64,000 bases of DNA, from NCBI GenBank assembly GCA_030427145.1, contig JAUHWT010000002.1:124001-188000 (forward strand), read 5' to 3'. Source of the DNA: Alphaproteobacteria bacterium. GTDB taxonomy: Bacteria > Pseudomonadota > Alphaproteobacteria > Rhodobacterales > Rhodobacteraceae. Within the stretch, counting starts at the first letter, position 1; every line of letters begins with the position of its first letter. This document shows positions 44,562 to 54,260 of this stretch, piece after piece. The notes under the pieces are model-generated. The model worked only from the letters and a program-made list of their open reading frames with translations, did not search any database and was not told where the DNA came from. The translations under genes and the position numbers were made by a program.

Positions 44562-45479
44562 ATGAAAATTCATTCCACTCTTGCGGGCGTAATGCTCGCA
44601 CTTTCCGCTGGCTTTTGGAACCTGGCAGCCGCCGAGGACGTCGCAATTTCCACCGCGACCGGTGAGGTTTCCGTGCCGGAAGCACCCAAAACCGTTGCGG
44701 TGTTTGACGTGGCGGCCATCGACACGCTTGCAGCTCTCGACGTGCCCATCGCAGGCGTGCCGTCGCCGCATTACGTACCCTATCTCGACGGCGCGGTAGC
44801 GGAGGCGGAAGTGGTCGGCACGCTGTTTGAGCCGGATTTCGAGGCCCTGGTCAACATGAACCCGGACCTGATCGTCATTGGCGGACGCTCCTCCGAACAG
44901 GGTGAAGCGCTGGAGAAAATCGCGCCGGTGGTCGACATGACGGTCTGGGGCGACAACCATATCGAGCAGTCGCTGGAACGCCTTGATGCCTATGGGAAAC
45001 TGATGGGCAGGGAGGACAAAGCCGCTGAAATCACGGATGAGTTTAACGCCAAACTCGACCTTGCCCGTGCCGCGGTTGAGGGACGCGGCGACGCGCTCAT
45101 CGTGCTGACCAACGGTCCCAAGGTCTCCGCTTATGGCGCCGGCTCTCGGTTCGGCTGGATCCACTCGGCGCTTGGCCTGCCCGAAGCGGTAGAGGCTGTG
45201 GACGTTCAAACCCATGGTGAGGCGATTTCGTTTGAGTTCATCGCGGAGGCCGATCCGGACTGGCTGATCGTGGTTGACCGTGGAGCCGCCATTGGGGCCG
45301 AGGGCGAAAGCGCACGGCAGACGCTCGACAACGCGCTCGTCACCTGCACCCGCGCCTGGCAGAACGATCAGGTGATTTTCCTGACTGCCTCCAACCTCTA
45401 CATCGCCGGCGGCGGCATCCAGTCCATGACCATCACCATGGATGAGATCATCAACGCATTCGACAAATCGTCCTCCTGA
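44562..45479 (+). CDS. Iron-siderophore ABC transporter substrate-binding protein
   Basis: A 305-residue periplasmic binding protein of the FatB/CeuE/YclQ type. Signal peptide MKIHSTLAGVMLALSAGFWN with cleavage after LAA. Family stretches include PKTVAVFDVAAIDTLAALDV, NPDLIVIGGRSSEQ and a C-terminal TMDEIINAF. The ATG at 44562 has GGGGGAC upstream. These proteins bind catecholate or carboxylate siderophores such as petrobactin; the ligand is not determinable here. Heads the importer operon. Confidence 0.9.
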   Translation: MKIHSTLAGVMLALSAGFWNLAAAEDVAISTATGEVSVPEAPKTVAVFDVAAIDTLAALDVPIAGVPSPHYVPYLDGAVAEAEVVGTLFEPDFEALVNMNPDLIVIGGRSSEQGEALEKIAPVVDMTVWGDNHIEQSLERLDAYGKLMGREDKAAEITDEFNAKLDLARAAVEGRGDALIVLTNGPKVSAYGAGSRFGWIHSALGLPEAVEAVDVQTHGEAISFEFIAEADPDWLIVVDRGAAIGAEGESARQTLDNALVTCTRAWQNDQVIFLTASNLYIAGGGIQSMTITMDEIINAFDKSSS

Positions 45480-45507
45480 TTTGACCAACGGCCTGGGGAA
45501 TAACGCT

Positions 45508-46473
45508 ATGGGACTTTCCCGGGCCAGGCTCGCGACGGTTCTTGGGCTGCTCGTGCTCGGCGGGGTGAGCCTGCTGACCGGGGTGGCGCATCTCGATCCA
45601 CGCCAGATTTTTGCCGATCCAGAGGCGTTACAGCTTCTGATGCTGAGCCGCCTGCCCCGCACAATGGCCTGCCTGCTGACCGGGGCCGGTCTGGCCGTGG
45701 CCGGGGTGATCATGCAGCTGATGGTGCGCAACCGGTTTGTTGAGCCTGGCACCACCGGTACGGCGGAGGCCGCCATGCTGGGCCTGCTGGCGGTCACGCT
45801 GGTGGCCCCGGGGATGGCCATTTTTGGCAAGACGATGGTGTCGGCGGTCGCGGCCCTGATCGGGATGGGAGGCTTTCTGCTTCTCACCCGAAACCTGCCG
45901 CCGGAGCAGCCGGTTCTGATCCCGCTGGTGGGACTGATCTATTCCGGCATCATTGGCGCCGGCACGACATTCGTCGCCTGGCAGACCGATCTGATGCAGT
46001 ATCTCGGCGTCTGGATGAACGGGGAGTTTTCCGGTGTGCTGGCCGGGCGGTATGAGCTGCTGTGGCTGGCGGGTGTGCTGGGCGGAGTTGCGTGGCTTGC
46101 CGCGGACCAGTTCTCCATCGTGGGTCTGGGGCGCAGTGCGAGCCTTAATCTTGGCCTGAACTACAACCAGGTGATGGCGCTTGGCGTGGCGACCGTGGCC
46201 ATTGTGACAGCCATGGTTGTGGTAACCGTGGGCCTGCTGCCCTTCATTGGGCTGGTGGTGCCGAATATCGTGTCGCGGCTGCTGGGCGACAACCTGCGTC
46301 AGACCCTGCCGGTGGTTGCGGGCATGGGCGCGGGACTGGTGCTTCTGTCGGACGTGATTGGCCGGCTGGTGCGCTATCCCTATGAGATCCCTGCGGGAAC
46401 GGTGTTTGGCGTCGTCGGGGCGATTGTGTTCCTGTGGCTGCTGCTCGGCCGGGGGGCGTCCCTTGCCCGATAG
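45508..46473 (+). CDS. Iron-siderophore ABC transporter permease 1 (FecCD family)
   Basis: A 321-residue FecCD-type permease with about nine helices. Recognisable parts are SRLPRTMACLLTGAGLAVAGVIMQ and the conserved ATPase-contact loop GLLPFIGLVVPNIVSRLLG. Pairs with the second permease. The ATG at 45508 is chosen because the upstream in-frame region overlaps the binding-protein gene and lacks a helix. Confidence 0.93.
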   Translation: MGLSRARLATVLGLLVLGGVSLLTGVAHLDPRQIFADPEALQLLMLSRLPRTMACLLTGAGLAVAGVIMQLMVRNRFVEPGTTGTAEAAMLGLLAVTLVAPGMAIFGKTMVSAVAALIGMGGFLLLTRNLPPEQPVLIPLVGLIYSGIIGAGTTFVAWQTDLMQYLGVWMNGEFSGVLAGRYELLWLAGVLGGVAWLAADQFSIVGLGRSASLNLGLNYNQVMALGVATVAIVTAMVVVTVGLLPFIGLVVPNIVSRLLGDNLRQTLPVVAGMGAGLVLLSDVIGRLVRYPYEIPAGTVFGVVGAIVFLWLLLGRGASLAR

Positions 46474-47407
46474 GCGACTTCTTGTGCTGGCGTGCCTTTT
46501 GGTTGCGGTATCCCTGCTCTTCCTGGGCTGGGGCTTGACGGGACGGGTCTGGCTCATTTTGGAGATGCGCAGCGTCAAACTCGCAGGGCTTATCCTTGTC
46601 GGCTTCTCAGTGGGTGTTGCCACCGTGATGTTCCAGACAATCAGCGGCAACCGCATTCTGACACCCGCAATCATGGGGTTTGATGCCCTGTTTCTGCTGC
46701 TTCAGACCTCGCTGGTGTTTACGCTTGGAGGGTTCGGGTATGCGCAGCTTCCCGGGACCATGAAATTTATGATGAACATGCTGGTGATGATGGGTGCAGC
46801 CATGCTGCTGTTTGGTCTGCTGCTGTCGCGCAACCGACATGACATTCAGCTGATGATCCTGGTGGGCGTGATCTGCGGCCTGCTGTTTCGCTCGCTGACC
46901 TCGTTTTTTCAGCGCATGATCGACCCGTCGGAATTCGCCATGGTTCAGGGCGCCATGTTCGCCAGTTTCGGCGCGATCGACACGACGCAGCTGATAATTT
47001 CATCGGCTGTCTTCGCCGTGGTCGCGGTGGTCGTGTGGCGCAATCTTGCGAAGCTCGATGTGGTGTCGCTGGGCCGCTCGACGGCGATTTCCCTGGGCCT
47101 GCCGTATGACCGCATTCAGATGGGCGTTCTGGTCATGGTGGCCGCGCTGGTGTCGGTCTCCACCGCGCTGGTTGGTCCCATTACGTTTCTGGGGCTGCTG
47201 GTTGCCAGCCTTGCGCATATTCTCATGAAAACCCACCGGCATGTGCTCCTGCTGCCCGCAGCGGCGCTGATTTCCGCAACGGTGCTTGTCGCGGGGCAGA
47301 CCGTGTTTGAGCGCATGTTCCGGATGCAGTCCACCCTGGCGGTGGTCATCGAGTTCTTCGGTGGACTGCTCTTCCTCTATCTTGTCGCAAATGGCCGGGT
47401 CCGATGA
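46463..47407 (+). CDS. Iron-siderophore ABC transporter permease 2 (FecCD family)
   Basis: A FecCD-type permease of about 314 residues. I propose the TTG at 46463, which overlaps the end of permease 1 and follows a GGGGGG run; a GTG at 46484 is the alternative. Key parts are VKLAGLILVGFSVGVATVMFQ, NRILTPAIMGFDALF and the loop VGPITFLGLLVASLAHILM. It overlaps the ATPase gene by 4 bp. Confidence 0.9.
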   Translation: MPDRRLLVLACLLVAVSLLFLGWGLTGRVWLILEMRSVKLAGLILVGFSVGVATVMFQTISGNRILTPAIMGFDALFLLLQTSLVFTLGGFGYAQLPGTMKFMMNMLVMMGAAMLLFGLLLSRNRHDIQLMILVGVICGLLFRSLTSFFQRMIDPSEFAMVQGAMFASFGAIDTTQLIISSAVFAVVAVVVWRNLAKLDVVSLGRSTAISLGLPYDRIQMGVLVMVAALVSVSTALVGPITFLGLLVASLAHILMKTHRHVLLLPAAALISATVLVAGQTVFERMFRMQSTLAVVIEFFGGLLFLYLVANGRVR

Positions 47408-48162
47408 TTGAAGTAGACAGACTGAGCCACAGTATTGGTGGCTCCGGGATCCTGAAAGACGTGACCACGTCAATCCCCGCAGGCGGGATTACGGCGATCA
47501 TCGGTCCGAACGGTGCGGGAAAATCCACGCTGCTGAACCTGATCGCGCGGCAGTCCCCGATTGAGAGCGGGCGCATTACGGTCGACGGTCTGGATGTCAG
47601 TACCACCGACACGCGGCAGCTGGCGCTGAAAATGGCCTATGTGGCGCAGAATACGGGTGTGGCGAGCCGGTTGCGGGTGGCTGAACTGGTCGGGTTTGGA
47701 CGCTGGCCGCACTGTCACGGGAGGCCGGCACAGGCGGACCGCGAGGCAGTGACGGAGGCGCTGGCGCTCTTCTCACTCGATGGGCTGGAGAACCGTTTTC
47801 TCGACGAACTGTCGGGCGGACAGAAGCAGCGGGCGTTTATCGCCATGGCTCATGCCCAGGCGACGGACTGGCTGCTGCTTGATGAGCCGCTGAACAATCT
47901 CGACATGTTCCACGCCCGAAAACTGATGCGGGATCTCGACACGCTCGCCCGTGAACGGAACCGCAGTGTGGTGATGGTCGTCCATGAGATCAACTACGCC
48001 TGCGCCTGGGCGGATCATGTCATCGGGATGCGGGATGGCCGCGTGGTGATTGAGGGGCCGGTGGAGGATGTGGTGACCGAAGCGGGCATGCGGACGCTCT
48101 ATGACCTTGATGCGCGCGTGACGGAAATCGACGGGCACCGGCATGTGCTGCATCACGTCTGA
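47404..48162 (+). CDS. Iron-siderophore ABC transporter ATP-binding protein
   Basis: A 252-residue FecE/YclP-type ATPase: Walker A GPNGAGKST, Q-loop AYVAQNTG, signature LSGGQKQRAFIAMA, Walker B WLLLDEPLNNLD and the switch His in VVMVVHEINYAC. The ATG overlaps the permease stop. It completes a four-gene siderophore importer that would work with the TonB system on the other side of the DUF2218 gene. Confidence 0.95.
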   Translation: MIEVDRLSHSIGGSGILKDVTTSIPAGGITAIIGPNGAGKSTLLNLIARQSPIESGRITVDGLDVSTTDTRQLALKMAYVAQNTGVASRLRVAELVGFGRWPHCHGRPAQADREAVTEALALFSLDGLENRFLDELSGGQKQRAFIAMAHAQATDWLLLDEPLNNLDMFHARKLMRDLDTLARERNRSVVMVVHEINYACAWADHVIGMRDGRVVIEGPVEDVVTEAGMRTLYDLDARVTEIDGHRHVLHHV

Positions 48163-48206
48163 CGGAGGCGTGACCGGTCGGGTTCGGAAATCCTTTAACT
48201 GACTGA

Positions 48207-48225
48207 AAAAGTCGGATTGACTTTT
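48207..48225. promoter_or_regulatory. Inverted repeat, possible operator
   Basis: AAAAGTC-GGATT-GACTTTT, a perfect 7-bp inverted repeat with a 5-bp spacer, downstream of the siderophore ATPase gene and about 85 bp before a possible 52-residue gene and bfd-bfr. It has the form of a dimeric regulator site, but it does not match a motif I can name. Confidence 0.35.
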
Positions 48226-48311
48226 CCGACCAATTCACTCAGTTTTCGCTTCGCCACCCTGCCAAAACTCCAGGGAAGCCTGAATCGAAAGATTGGAAGG
48301 ATTTCACGGAA

Positions 48312-48470
48312 ATGTCAGCAAACGGAAACACGGCCCCGGTACACCGCGCGTCACCGGACAGGCCGGAAATGATTGAGATGTTGGTGGGCGACGGCACCGT
48401 CGGCTGGTTCAATCTCGAGTGGTTTTTCGACCGGCTGGAACGGCAGGAATGGCGGGGTGTGTGGTGGTAA
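48312..48470 (+). CDS. Possible 52-residue protein upstream of bfd
   Basis: An ATG-initiated frame of 52 codons with GGAAGGA about 11 bases upstream. The product starts MSANGNTAPVHRASPDRP and ends with an aromatic tail (WFNLEWFFDRLERQEW, then RGVWW). I do not recognise a family. Support is only the ribosome site, the compact composition and the place between iron-uptake and iron-storage genes. Confidence 0.4.
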   Translation: MSANGNTAPVHRASPDRPEMIEMLVGDGTVGWFNLEWFFDRLERQEWRGVWW

Positions 48471-48540
48471 TGCGCCGGACACCTGCTGAGGGAAGCGGTC
48501 CCGGACCCGTCCGGGCACGATCGACTGGAGGAACGACCGC

Positions 48541-48816
48541 GTGATCGTCTGCCACTGCAAAAACATCACCGACCGGGATATTCACGCCGCCATCGACTGG
48601 ATGCGCGCGTCCGACGCTGAAACCATTATCACGCCGGGCAAGGTCTACAGGGCACTCGGCAAGGCCGCGGATTGCGGCGGATGCCTCCCGCTATTCTTGT
48701 CTTCCATGCGCGAAAATGCCAACCTGGAAGTACCGATGCACCTTCGCAACTTGAGAGCCGAAGTCACACAGGAACCCGGAAATGGCAAAAGATTCAAAAG
48801 TAATAGACTACCTTAA
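48541..48816 (+). CDS. bfd: Bacterioferritin-associated ferredoxin (BFD-like [2Fe-2S])
   Basis: A 91-residue protein starting at GTG. The BFD iron-sulphur ligands are Cys4, Cys6, Cys45 and Cys48 (VCHC and DCGGC). Bfd binds bacterioferritin and supplies the electron that releases stored iron. The C-terminal tail is longer than in E. coli Bfd (64 residues) and its last 35 bp overlap the start of bfr in another frame. Confidence 0.92.
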   Translation: MIVCHCKNITDRDIHAAIDWMRASDAETIITPGKVYRALGKAADCGGCLPLFLSSMRENANLEVPMHLRNLRAEVTQEPGNGKRFKSNRLP

Positions 48817-49267
48817 CAAGGCTCTGCGCTCGGAGCTGACGGCCGTCAGCCAGTACTGGCTTCACTTCCGGCTTCAGGAGGACTGGGGCCTTGGACACAT
48901 GGCCCGCAAGAGCCGTGAAGAGAGCATCGAGGAGATGAATCATGCGGACAAACTGATTGCCCGCATCATTTTTCTCGGCGGCCACCCCAACCTCCAGAAA
49001 CTCGATCCGCTGCGCATTGGTCAGACGCCAAAGGAAACACTGGAATGCGACCTGGCGGCCGAGCGTGAGGCTCAGGCGCTCTATAAGGAGGCCCGCGCCC
49101 ATTGCGAGTCCGTAAGCGACTACGTGACCAAGAACATCTTTGAGGAACTGCTGACGGATGAGGAAGGTCATATCGACTTCCTGGAGACCCAGCTTGATCT
49201 GATGGAAAATATCGGGGAAGAGCGCTACGCGCAGCTCAACGCCTCAAAGATGGACGAGGCCGAGTAA
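48782..49267 (+). CDS. bfr: Bacterioferritin
   Basis: A 161-residue haem-containing ferritin that oxidises and stores iron as a 24-mer. All di-iron ligands are present: Glu18, Glu51, His54, Glu94, Glu127 and His130. The haem ligand Met52 is in EEMNHAD. The start lies 35 bp inside bfd, a layout implying coupled translation of storage protein and release partner. Confidence 0.97.
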   Translation: MAKDSKVIDYLNKALRSELTAVSQYWLHFRLQEDWGLGHMARKSREESIEEMNHADKLIARIIFLGGHPNLQKLDPLRIGQTPKETLECDLAAEREAQALYKEARAHCESVSDYVTKNIFEELLTDEEGHIDFLETQLDLMENIGEERYAQLNASKMDEAE

Positions 49268-49507
49268 GGTTTCCGAGAATACCGGTCTGTCGGCGGTTTT
49301 ATAACTGGCGGCAGACCATACAGGTCAAAATACGACCAATTCTGCCGCTACAGATTACACAAAAAATATGGCTGGCGGAAAATTCGGTCCGCACAATTCT
49401 GAACAGGAATTACCCCCCCACGGGGCTTTACCCGGATAGCTTTATTCAGGCCGTCATCAGGTCACCACACCCCGGCGACACTCCCTGACCTGACGCAGGT
49501 CGAAAAC

Positions 49508-50044
49508 TTACTCGGCGGCTGCGGTCGCTGCGGTGTTCTGCTGCTGGCTGCGAACGGCCTGGGGCTGCTGCGGCTTGCCGACCGGATCGTCCTGACGCTG
49601 AACCGAACCCTCGAAATGGGCGCCGCTCTCTATGGCGATGGTCTTGTGAACGATGTCACCCTCAACACGGGCCGTTGAGGACAGACGGACCTTAACACCA
49701 CGCAGACGGCCGATGACGCGTCCGTGGGCGATCACTTCCTCTGCACTCACTTCGCCTTTGACGACGGCGGTCTCGCCAACGATCAGCGTGTTAGCGCGGA
49801 CGTCACCCTCAATGGTTCCTTCGATCTGAATGTCGCCGGAGGAATGTACGTTGCCGGTAATGGTGAGGTCGGTCGAAAAGACCGAAGCGGCCGGCTTGGG
49901 TTTTGGAGTTGCGGCCGGGACCGGAGCGGTCGCGCGCTTTTCCATGGTGGGGGGACGAAGGTCGGAAGGTTTGATCTTTTCTTCCGTCGGATTCGCATTC
50001 GTGGGCTGCGGTACCGTTTCGCCTGGTTTCGGTTTAGAAAACAT
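49508..50044 (-). CDS. Bactofilin (polymer-forming cytoskeletal protein)
   Basis: A 178-residue bactofilin. The central beta-helix domain spans about 55-150 (LTITGNVHSSGDIQIEGTIEGDVRANTLIVGE, shown here in parts: DLTITGNVHSSGD, IEGTIEGDV, VVKGEVSAEEVIAHG). It is flanked by a Pro-rich N terminus with a Lys/Pro stretch (ATPKPKPAASVF) and a Gln/Ala-rich tail. Bactofilins polymerise at the membrane and position cell-wall enzymes. It overlaps the upstream M23 peptidase gene by 11 bp. Confidence 0.92.
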   Translation of the reverse strand: MFSKPKPGETVPQPTNANPTEEKIKPSDLRPPTMEKRATAPVPAATPKPKPAASVFSTDLTITGNVHSSGDIQIEGTIEGDVRANTLIVGETAVVKGEVSAEEVIAHGRVIGRLRGVKVRLSSTARVEGDIVHKTIAIESGAHFEGSVQRQDDPVGKPQQPQAVRSQQQNTAATAAAE

Positions 50045-51371
50045 CCTTGGCTGCCTCCAGGTAAATCATAGGGTTCACTGGGCGATCGTTCAGGTGTACC
50101 TCATAGTGGAGGTGAACGCCCGTACTACGTCCGGTTGAACCCATATCACCTATATGCTCCCCACGCGATACCTCCTGGCCTGGTTCGACCAAAATTTTCG
50201 ACAAATGCGCATAAAGTGTTTCAAACCCGAAATCGTGTCGAATGCGGATGGCGTAGCCGTATCCGCTCTCATATTTCGCCGACTCCACAACTCCATCGGC
50301 GGTAGCGTGAATGTCCGTGCCTTTCGCAGCTGCAAAATCAAGTCCGCGATGCATGCGGCGACCGGCCCCTTTGGGGTCGCGGCGGTAGCCAAAACCGCTG
50401 GTGAAGCGATAGGCCGACTGGACCGGATTCATGTAGGGTATTTTGCTCGTCGCAACCCTAAGTAGATTCATCCGGTCGAGGTCGAGCATCACCTCGTTGA
50501 AGCGCTCGTTCAGGTCGCCCTCGAAGGACCGGCTGCTGACCGTAACGGTCGCCACGTCACCGCCACCGGTGCCGGAGTAGCTCTTGCGCACCGACGCCAG
50601 AACACCCTCGATATCGATGTTGGTTTTTTCCATCATTTTCTCGAGCGGCTCAAAGGACTGCGCGACGGTCTGCTCAAGCTGCTGAACCATTTCGTCATTG
50701 CGCCGGTCATTGACCAGAGCGCGCAGCTCAAGTTCGGCAAGCTTTTGTTCCAGTTCAGCTTTTTCGGCGTTCGCCACGTCCCGGGCCGCGGCGGCCTCGG
50801 TCAGCGCGGAGGAGACAGTGGCCACGATTTCGGTCAGGTCCTCGCCGTTGCCCTGCTTGCGGACAAGGTCGTCGCTGACGTCGTTGATCTGCTCAACGAG
50901 GCGATCATTGACCTGCGAAATCTGGTCGCGCTGACGCACCGATTCCTCAAGGCGTTCGCGCATCAGACCGAGGGCCAGAGACAGTTCGCGGCGGTCCTCG
51001 ATGGACTCCAGAATGATGCTCTGCTGCTCGCTGATCTGGTCCATCGCCACCTTGAAACGGTCCTGCGCGGAGCGGGCCTCACGGGTGCGTATATCCCGTT
51101 CCTCGGCCAGTTCATCGAGGCGGCGCTCATAGGAACTTTTGAGGAACACGGCCTCATCGACGTCGTTGGGCGAGGACAGGCGATCCATCACAAAAAGGGT
51201 TGTGGAGGCGGTCAGAACGCATAAAAGCGCCGTCCCGGAGAGGGTCAGAAGCGCCTGCGAAACGGGGGTGAAACGGATGTATTTGGTGCTGTCACCTGAT
51301 TGAATGTAGAGACGTTTTTCCGGAAAAACGACAGATAAAACGCCGCCCTTCTGACGGGAACTGTTCCTCAT
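50034..51371 (-). CDS. M23 family metallopeptidase with coiled coil
   Basis: A 445-residue inner-membrane anchored peptidoglycan endopeptidase. One transmembrane helix is at about 35-60 (ALLTLSGTALLCVLTASTTLF), then a long periplasmic coiled coil (about 75-250), then the LytM domain at the C terminus. Zinc and catalytic residues are in RMHRGLDFAA (HxxxD) and VHLHYEVH (HxH). The ATG at 51371 begins the conserved region. Bactofilin-M23 pairs shape the cell wall in several proteobacteria. Confidence 0.92.
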   Translation of the reverse strand: MRNSSRQKGGVLSVVFPEKRLYIQSGDSTKYIRFTPVSQALLTLSGTALLCVLTASTTLFVMDRLSSPNDVDEAVFLKSSYERRLDELAEERDIRTREARSAQDRFKVAMDQISEQQSIILESIEDRRELSLALGLMRERLEESVRQRDQISQVNDRLVEQINDVSDDLVRKQGNGEDLTEIVATVSSALTEAAAARDVANAEKAELEQKLAELELRALVNDRRNDEMVQQLEQTVAQSFEPLEKMMEKTNIDIEGVLASVRKSYSGTGGGDVATVTVSSRSFEGDLNERFNEVMLDLDRMNLLRVATSKIPYMNPVQSAYRFTSGFGYRRDPKGAGRRMHRGLDFAAAKGTDIHATADGVVESAKYESGYGYAIRIRHDFGFETLYAHLSKILVEPGQEVSRGEHIGDMGSTGRSTGVHLHYEVHLNDRPVNPMIYLEAAKDVF

Positions 51372-51677
51372 ACTTTCATCCGCTATATTGTTGTCACCCA
51401 ACCCACAGGCGCAAGTTCCAGGTTGGCTTATGGAGGAAACCCGGTTTTTGCAACCGGATATTGAGTGGCGCAAAGGGTGTAAGCGGAAAATCGCCAATGC
51501 ATCATTTCCCGACAATTTTGCAACCCTTTAATTCAAAAGCGTTCGAAAGCGGCAGATTTGTTAACCATTTCATGCCTGCTTTTCAGTGCGTTGAAATCAG
51601 TGTGTTCGAACTTCAAACCGGTTGCCAGCGTGCGGGATTCGCACTAATGCGCCAGGCCAACCGGTTGGGGCCACCGC
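51372..51677. other. Intergenic region between the M23 gene and queA
   Basis: About 306 bp between divergently transcribed genes, presumably holding both promoters. The middle is AT-rich with repeated TTTGCAACC (near 51446 and, as TTTTGCAACCC, near 51517), a spacing of about 70 bp. No gene or confident promoter was found. Confidence 0.5.
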
Positions 51678-52721
51678 ATGAAACTCGATGATTTTGACTT
51701 TGAACTTCCTGAGGAACTGATCGCACTGCGACCAGTCAGACCGCGGCCCGCCTCACGGCTTCTGGTGGCCGAAGGGGACGGAATCGAGGACTGTCAGGTG
51801 TCGCGCCTGGGCGATCATCTCAGACCCGGTGACCTGCTGATCCTGAATGACACCAAAGTTCTGCCCGCCCGGATCACCGGGCTGCGTACGCGCCCCGGGG
51901 CGTCGGGGTCGCGGATCGACTGTACGCTTATCTCGCTTATTGACGCGGGCCGCTGGCGGGTTTTGGCGCGGCCGGGCAAGCGCCTGGCCACCGGCGATGC
52001 CATTACCTTTGATGACGATCTTTCGGCGCAGGTTATTGAAAAGGATGGCGCAGAGGTCATTTTGGAGTTCAACCAGCCGCAGGAGGAACTGGCGGCCATC
52101 CTGGACCGGATCGGCCGGATGCCCCTGCCCCCGTATATTGCCGCGAAGCGCGACGTTGATGATCAGGACCGGGAGGATTACCAGACCGTCTTCGCAAAAA
52201 ATTCCGGTGCGGTGGCAGCCCCAACGGCCTCGCTGCATTTTGACGATGCGCTTCTGGACGCCCTGGCGGCCAAAGGCGTCAGAATGGCAAAGGTTACGCT
52301 GCATGTGGGTGCGGGCACTTTTCTTCCCGTAAAGGTTGAGGACATCAGCAAACACCGGATGCACGCCGAATGGGGCAATATCAGTGTGGAGACGGCCCAA
52401 CGCATCACGGAAACCAAGGCGCGCGGCGGACGGATTATCCCGGTCGGGACAACGGCTCTGAGGGTCATTGAAACCGCTGCGACGGGCTTTGGCACCGTTG
52501 CGCCATGGACCGGTCTGACTGACATATTCATCCGGCCAGGTTATGAATTCAGGATAACCGACGGGCTGATGACCAACTTTCACCTTCCCAAATCAACTCT
52601 GTTGATGCTGGTATCGGCACTGATGGGACGGGAGACAATGTTGCGGGTGTATGATCACGCCATTCGGGAGAAGTACCGGTTTTTCTCCTACGGAGATTCT
52701 TCGTTGCTGATACCGAAGTGA
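51678..52721 (+). CDS. queA: S-adenosylmethionine:tRNA ribosyltransferase-isomerase
   Basis: A 347-residue QueA that transfers the ribosyl group of SAM to preQ1 in tRNA to give epoxyqueuosine. Family motifs are [15 protein letters not shown] at the start, [42 protein letters not shown] and [20 protein letters not shown] lies upstream of the ATG. No tgt gene follows in this window. Confidence 0.97.
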   Translation: MKLDDFDFELPEELIALRPVRPRPASRLLVAEGDGIEDCQVSRLGDHLRPGDLLILNDTKVLPARITGLRTRPGASGSRIDCTLISLIDAGRWRVLARPGKRLATGDAITFDDDLSAQVIEKDGAEVILEFNQPQEELAAILDRIGRMPLPPYIAAKRDVDDQDREDYQTVFAKNSGAVAAPTASLHFDDALLDALAAKGVRMAKVTLHVGAGTFLPVKVEDISKHRMHAEWGNISVETAQRITETKARGGRIIPVGTTALRVIETAATGFGTVAPWTGLTDIFIRPGYEFRITDGLMTNFHLPKSTLLMLVSALMGRETMLRVYDHAIREKYRFFSYGDSSLLIPK

Positions 52722-52859
52722 AAAACAGGCTCTGGTCAAATCAGACGACCTGCCCTATCCGCGCAACCTGTCCCGAATCCGCGCCAAAGGGTCGCTGACG
52801 GGCAATGACTTAATCAGTAAATCGTCCAGAGGTCTGGCGGACAGTTTAGGATCGTACCG

Positions 52860-54155
52860 ATGACCGAAGTAATGAAGAACTCATGGGCCCTGCTGCTCGG
52901 CGTCATGCTCCTGCTCGTGGGGAACGGGCTTCAGGGCACGGTTCTGGGTATTCGCGGTGCCATTGAGGGCTACGACCCGGCCACGATGTCATGGGTAATG
53001 AGCGCCTATTACGCCGGGTTCCTGCTCGGGTCACGGCGGGCGACCTTCATGATCCGCAATGTTGGCCATGTGCGTGTGTTTGCGGCGCTGGCGTCGATGA
53101 TTTCGGCCGCCTTCGTCATCTATGCCGCCGCGCCCCATGCCTGGGTCTGGATCGCCATGCGGTTCATTGTCGGGTTCTGCTTCAGCGGGGTCTACGTTGT
53201 TGCGGAGAGCTGGCTCAATGAGAGTTCCACCAACAGCACGCGCGGCAAGGCGCTCTCGCTTTACATCATCGTGCAGATGCTGGGCGTGATTTTTGCGCAG
53301 CTTCTGGTCAACCTCGGTGACCCGGCGGGATATTCCCTGTTCGTTGTCATGTCGGTGCTGGTTTCGATCTCATTTCTGCCGATCCTTTTGACGGTGACGC
53401 CCGCACCGGCGCATTCCACGGCGAAGCCGATGTCGCTTGTTCAGCTGTTTAAGGTGTCGCCGCTTGGCTGTGTGGGCATGCTGCTGGCGGGTGGAATTTT
53501 CGCGGCAATGTTCGGCATGTCAGCCGTTTACGGCAGTGAAAAGGGCTATTCGGTTGCCCAGATTTCCGCCTTTGTGGCGGCGATTTACACCGGTGGACTG
53601 GTGTTGCAGTTCCCGGTTGGAAACCTGTCCGACAAGATGGACCGTCGTCTGATCATCGTCATCCTGACATTTATTGGCGCCGCATCGATCTTTATCGGCA
53701 TGGCAATCCCAGGGGATTCCTTCCCCGTGCTGCTCGCGACCGGTTTCATGGTCGGCGGCGTGGCCAATCCGCTTTATTCGCTCCTGATTGCCTATACGGC
53801 TGACTATCTGGATACCTCCGATATGGCGGCAGCATCCGGGGGTCTTCTTTTCATCAATGGACTCGGCTCCATCGCCGGGCCGCCGACCATTGGTTTCTTG
53901 ATGAACAGCTTTGGCCCCGACATGTTCTTTGTCTATATCGCGATCCTTTTCGCGGTGATCGGGCTCTACGGCATGTACCGCAGCACGCGCCGGTCCTCGC
54001 CGGATCAGGAGGACATCACGCCCTATACCGTCCTTACACCTTCAGCCTCCGCCGTGGCGGTAGAGGTCTCGCAGGAATACGCGATCGAGGAAGCCGAACG
54101 CGAGGAGGAGGAAGCCGCCGAAGAGGCCGAGGAACGGAAGGACACCGGCTCCTGA
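52860..54155 (+). CDS. MFS transporter (YcaD-like)
   Basis: A 431-residue major facilitator with twelve helices. The loop 2-3 motif is reduced to GSRRATFMIRNVGHVRVF, as in YcaD-type members. The C-terminal tail is strongly acidic and repetitive (AEREEEEAAEEAEERKD). AGGATC precedes the ATG. The substrate is unknown. Confidence 0.9.
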   Translation: MTEVMKNSWALLLGVMLLLVGNGLQGTVLGIRGAIEGYDPATMSWVMSAYYAGFLLGSRRATFMIRNVGHVRVFAALASMISAAFVIYAAAPHAWVWIAMRFIVGFCFSGVYVVAESWLNESSTNSTRGKALSLYIIVQMLGVIFAQLLVNLGDPAGYSLFVVMSVLVSISFLPILLTVTPAPAHSTAKPMSLVQLFKVSPLGCVGMLLAGGIFAAMFGMSAVYGSEKGYSVAQISAFVAAIYTGGLVLQFPVGNLSDKMDRRLIIVILTFIGAASIFIGMAIPGDSFPVLLATGFMVGGVANPLYSLLIAYTADYLDTSDMAAASGGLLFINGLGSIAGPPTIGFLMNSFGPDMFFVYIAILFAVIGLYGMYRSTRRSSPDQEDITPYTVLTPSASAVAVEVSQEYAIEEAEREEEEAAEEAEERKDTGS

Positions 54156-54260
54156 CGCCCGTGCGGCGGCGCGTCCTCCCTTCCAATCGGCGCGAATATG
54201 GGTAACCTGCCCCCCAAACATCACGAGGCGGGTTTGCCCATGATGACGGGAGAAATACGC

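Noticed and set aside
49487..49501. GACCTG-ACG-CAGGTC hairpin as terminator between bfr and bactofilin
   Set aside because: No T run on either strand.
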